NCBI RefSeq assembly: GCF_018771565.1 | Contig: NZ_CP076326.1 | Coordinates: forward strand, 1,364,001-1,428,000 | Reading direction: 5' to 3' | Source: Thermoflexus hugenholtzii | GTDB taxonomy: Bacteria > Chloroflexota > Anaerolineae > Thermoflexales > Thermoflexaceae | DNA length: 64,000 nt | Shown here: positions 61,719-64,000 of the stretch, one piece after another | Position numbering within the stretch: the first letter of the stretch is position 1 | How the letters are laid out: each line of letters opens with the position of its first letter | The notes under the pieces: generated by a model | Databases searched by the model: none | What the model was told of the DNA's origin: nothing | The model's input: the letters and a program-made list of their open reading frames with translations, nothing else | Made by a program: the position numbers and the translations under genes

Positions 61719-61860
61719 GGGGCACCTCCCGGCAGAGATTCAGGGGTTCGACGAGCACAGTTCGGTCCGCTCCGGGACGGGACGCCGGGGGATCTCTCCG
61801 GCGCCCGCTGCGGGTTCAGTCTACACGGTTTCCGAAAGCGGGGCCACGGGCTCCGCCTCG

Positions 61861-61923
61861 GGGCGTGTCCCCATTCTGGTAGGACAACTGCTCGCAGTTG
61901 TCCTGCGATTTTGGGACACACCC
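61861..61923. repeat. Extended family 1 palindrome
   Basis: Outer arms GGGCGTGTCCC / GGGACACACCC (one mismatch) surround the family 1 core GTAGGACAACTGC (61879-61891), loop TC, GCAGTTGTCCTGC (61894-61906, one G-T pair). The 1647 copy has GGGTGTGTCCC at the matching upstream position. Confidence 0.85.
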
Positions 61924-61937
61924 CACCTCGGGCCCCC

Positions 61938-61967
61938 TTGACGGGATCCGACGCGAAGGGCCATCAT
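61938..61967 (+). promoter_or_regulatory. Weak promoter candidate for the STAND gene
   Basis: TTGACG, an 18-base spacer and CATCAT, 68 bp before the ATG at 62035. The -10 is poor. Confidence 0.3.
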
Positions 61968-62034
61968 AAGGTCAACCGCGCCGCTCCGGTGGGGTTCGCC
62001 CTTTCCCCTTCCGATCCGTTCGGGGGGCACAGGC

Positions 62035-64000
62035 ATGGCGGAGTTGACGTGGACAGGGTTTGTGTTGAGCAGCATCGTGGCGGGCATCCTCGGCAACCGG
62101 GCCGACGCCGTTTTCTGCAGCCTCTGGCGAACGATTTACGACCGCCTGCGTCGAGGGGATCGTCCGGTCCGCGACCTGCAACAGGCGATCCGCAGAGCCC
62201 TCCTTCAAGCTACCCGGAGCCTGCTCTCCGACGCCCTGAGGGAACGGGGCGTGGATGTCCAAAATTTGGTCTCCCGCTTTTCGCGTCGCCTTCCCTTCGG
62301 TCAACCGAGAGACGAGGAGAGCCGATGGCTCTGGCGGGCCTATCACGAACTCACCGCCGAGCTGGGCAGGGTTTCCGATGCCGAATATGTGCCGCCGTCG
62401 TCGGTTGCGGAAAGCCGGCTGGCCTTCTTGCTGCAACCGCAAGGCGTCGCCGCCGAGGAACGGGGGAAGGAGCTGCGCGAGCGCCTGACGAACGAGTGGC
62501 TGCAGGAGCTGAGGGGATGGTTCGGCGAGCCGCCGGAGGTTTTCATCAAGCGGCTGCGGGAGGGATGGCAGCCGCCCGAGGGGGCCGGGCGGGTTTCCTG
62601 GTTCGACCTGGTTTGCGCCTTCTTCGCCCATGAAGTCAAACACAACGACGTCGTCTTCCGCATCGTCACCGCGAAGCTGCTGGCGGGCCTGGAGGTGGAC
62701 GGACGATCCCTGGGCGACGCGTTCCTCGATTACCTGGAAAGGCAGTTCGCGCCTGTTCTGGAACGCCTGGAGGCCGTTCAACGGCAACTGGAGGAGCTGG
62801 GGCGGCAGCAGCGGGAGGGCTTCGAGGAGCTGAAAGCGCGACAGGCGGAGCTGACCGCCATCCTGCTGCCGATGCGGGAAACGCAACAGGCGCTGCAGGC
62901 GCTGCTCGCGGATGCAGCCGGATGGGTTCGCTGGATCGCGGAGCGCTTCGGCGTCAGCCACGTCGCCGCCTACTTAGACCGCGCGACGCGCCGGTTCCTG
63001 TGGGAGAAGTGGGCGCAGGGCTTCGTCGGCCGGAAGGGGGCGATGGAGCGCCTGAACCGCTTCATCGCCGCCAATCCGAACGGGGTCGCCGTCGTCTACG
63101 CCCCTGCCGGCTACGGCAAGACCGCTTTCCTGGCCCGCTGGATCCGGCAGGTGGAAGGAAGGTGGATCGGGCCGGCCGGGGATGGCGAGGCCCTCGTGGA
63201 AGCCGTTTGCCACTTCTTCAGCACCGCCGTAGCGAAGTCAACGGAGCCGCCCAACGCTTACGCTCACCTGCTCGCCCAGCTGGCCCGCCTGTCCAACTCG
63301 CCCTTCCCCATTCCCGACCGGGACGACGAGCGGTGGGCGGCCCTGCACAACCTCCTCGCCGACCGGCGATGGCCCCCGGGCGTCAAAGCGGTCCTCGTCC
63401 TGGACGGCCTGGACGAGGCGGAAGGAAAAGTCGAGCCCTTCGTCCCCCGCCCCATCCCCGACGGTCTTTTCGTCATCGTCTCGGGGCGGTGGGACGGCAA
63501 GGGCAAGCCGCCCCCTTACCTGAAGGAGTGGGCGAGGTTCGCCGAGTTCATCCCGCTGGAGGCCCTCTCGGAGGAGGAAATCCGGGAGTGGCTGCGGACG
63601 ACGGGCGAGGGCGAGCTGGCCCAACTGGCCGAAAAAGCGGACTTCGTCCGGACGCTGTGGGAGAAGACCGGCGGGTTCCCGCTGTTCATCCGCTATCTGA
63701 TGGAAGACCTCGCGCAGGCGGTCCGGCACGGGCGATCGCCCGAGCAGGTCCTGGAGCAAACGCCTTCCGGCTTCTCGGAGTATGTTCAGGAGCAATTCGG
63801 ACAGCTGGCGAAACTGGTTCGCAACGAAAAGGGGGTTCGGGACTTGTTCGCCTTGTTGACGGTGGCGAAAGGCGCTTTGCGTCAGGACGAGGCGGAGGAG
63901 TTGACGGGGCTCTCCGTCTGGGATTTGGAGGGTCTCCCGTATTCAGTCATCCGCTGGTTCTCCATCGGCCGGGACGAGGAACAGGAGACCTACGCCTTCG
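62035..64000 (+). CDS. Large STAND NTPase, N-terminal part (cut by window edge)
   Basis: An open frame of 655 codons running off the window. The first 350 residues are unrecognised: a hydrophobic start (MAELTWTGFVLSSIVAGILG), helical EEL-rich segments, and a coiled coil (ERLEAVQRQLEELGRQQREG). The P-loop is VVYAPAGYGKTAFLARW (Lys362), and the Walker B-like motif is AVLVLDGLDEAEG near residue 457, with TGGFPLFIRYLMEDLAQAV, the STAND GxP region. C-terminal repeats would lie outside the window. STAND proteins with a helical N-terminus often act in antiphage defence or signalling. The G+C and codon style is close to the host's but with more GCG and TTC. Start inferred from the first ATG with a clear frame; no strong ribosome site. 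Confidence 0.8.
   Translation, partial: MAELTWTGFVLSSIVAGILGNRADAVFCSLWRTIYDRLRRGDRPVRDLQQAIRRALLQATRSLLSDALRERGVDVQNLVSRFSRRLPFGQPRDEESRWLWRAYHELTAELGRVSDAEYVPPSSVAESRLAFLLQPQGVAAEERGKELRERLTNEWLQELRGWFGEPPEVFIKRLREGWQPPEGAGRVSWFDLVCAFFAHEVKHNDVVFRIVTAKLLAGLEVDGRSLGDAFLDYLERQFAPVLERLEAVQRQLEELGRQQREGFEELKARQAELTAILLPMRETQQALQALLADAAGWVRWIAERFGVSHVAAYLDRATRRFLWEKWAQGFVGRKGAMERLNRFIAANPNGVAVVYAPAGYGKTAFLARWIRQVEGRWIGPAGDGEALVEAVCHFFSTAVAKSTEPPNAYAHLLAQLARLSNSPFPIPDRDDERWAALHNLLADRRWPPGVKAVLVLDGLDEAEGKVEPFVPRPIPDGLFVIVSGRWDGKGKPPPYLKEWARFAEFIPLEALSEEEIREWLRTTGEGELAQLAEKADFVRTLWEKTGGFPLFIRYLMEDLAQAVRHGRSPEQVLEQTPSGFSEYVQEQFGQLAKLVRNEKGVRDLFALLTVAKGALRQDEAEELTGLSVWDLEGLPYSVIRWFSIGRDEEQETYAF

Larger units (their letters stand above)
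61719..62034. other. Intergenic region with extended palindrome and possible promoter
   Basis: 316 bp between the divergent coiled-coil and STAND genes. It contains the long palindromic element 61861-61923 and a weak TTGACG-N18-CATCAT promoter (61938-61967). No gene. Confidence 0.7.

Noticed and set aside
60531-62633. A 700-codon plus-strand open frame opposite selB's neighbour and the STAND gene
   Set aside because: It lies antisense to the coiled-coil gene and then crosses into the STAND gene in another frame. The residue mix (long Leu/Gln/Pro runs) is typical of shadows in high-GC DNA, and it has no ribosome site.

Overview
This 64 kb window is GC-rich, densely coded and almost entirely bacterial chromosome. 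Gene content and style suggest a thermophilic Chloroflexota bacterium, perhaps of the Thermoflexia/Anaerolineae type: a ba3-like heme-copper gene set, PucR plus a GSI-alpha glutamine synthetase, a fused PurS-PurL-PurQ, an EF-G-2, YkvA and flotillin genes. That taxonomic call is inference; no rRNA or other marker is present.

Layout. 1-5.1 kb: an MFS transporter (cut by the window edge) and galK, a repeat-filled gap, then an alpha/beta hydrolase, tilS and a Crp-family regulator. 5.2-8.0 kb: hisG-hisC-hisB. 8.1-10.5 kb: a three-gene heme-copper enzyme operon (a 47-aa membrane subunit, a CuA subunit II and subunit I). Subunit I keeps all metal-binding histidines but has Gln where oxygen reductases carry the cross-linked Tyr, so it may be a nitric oxide reductase. 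A Crp-like palindrome sits upstream. 10.7-14.0 kb: a membrane protein, a LysE exporter and glnA.

14.3-24.5 kb is an accessory island. It holds a secreted protein, a STAND ATPase with a C-terminal HTH, a short stretch that looks like integron gene cassettes (one very good attC site, a second degenerate one, an FAD oxidoreductase, a broken cupin gene and a small orphan ORF), an ABM-domain protein, another secreted protein, and a tight cluster of three unrecognised proteins, one interrupted by an in-frame TGA.

24.7-34.6 kb is a seven-gene purine operon on the minus strand (purL-C-E-F-D-M-N), driven by a near-consensus sigma-A promoter. PurE looks like the class II enzyme, which fits the absence of purK. 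34.8-38.8 kb: an ammonium transporter, an unknown membrane-anchored protein and a flotillin in one operon. 38.9-43.3 kb: a cation/proton antiporter, and a GSI-alpha gene overlapped by its PucR-type regulator. 43.5-46.7 kb: a lipoprotein and, divergent from it, an AcoR/DhaR-like activator lacking the sigma-54 contact motif.

47-64 kb: a GT39-like membrane glycosyltransferase, a YkvA protein, a CBS-pair protein, a moaC and moaD-moaE fusion group with an Fe-ADH and an SCP2 protein, an EF-G-2, an HD protein, a response regulator with a decayed cyclase domain plus mutL, selB, a long coiled-coil protein, and the start of a large STAND NTPase that runs off the right edge.

GTAG-headed palindromic repeats of several families (REP/REPIN-like) fill many intergenic gaps, near 1.65-1.9, 38.87, 46.7-47.0, 55.4-55.65 and 61.9 kb. 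One family shows a compensatory base-pair change between copies.
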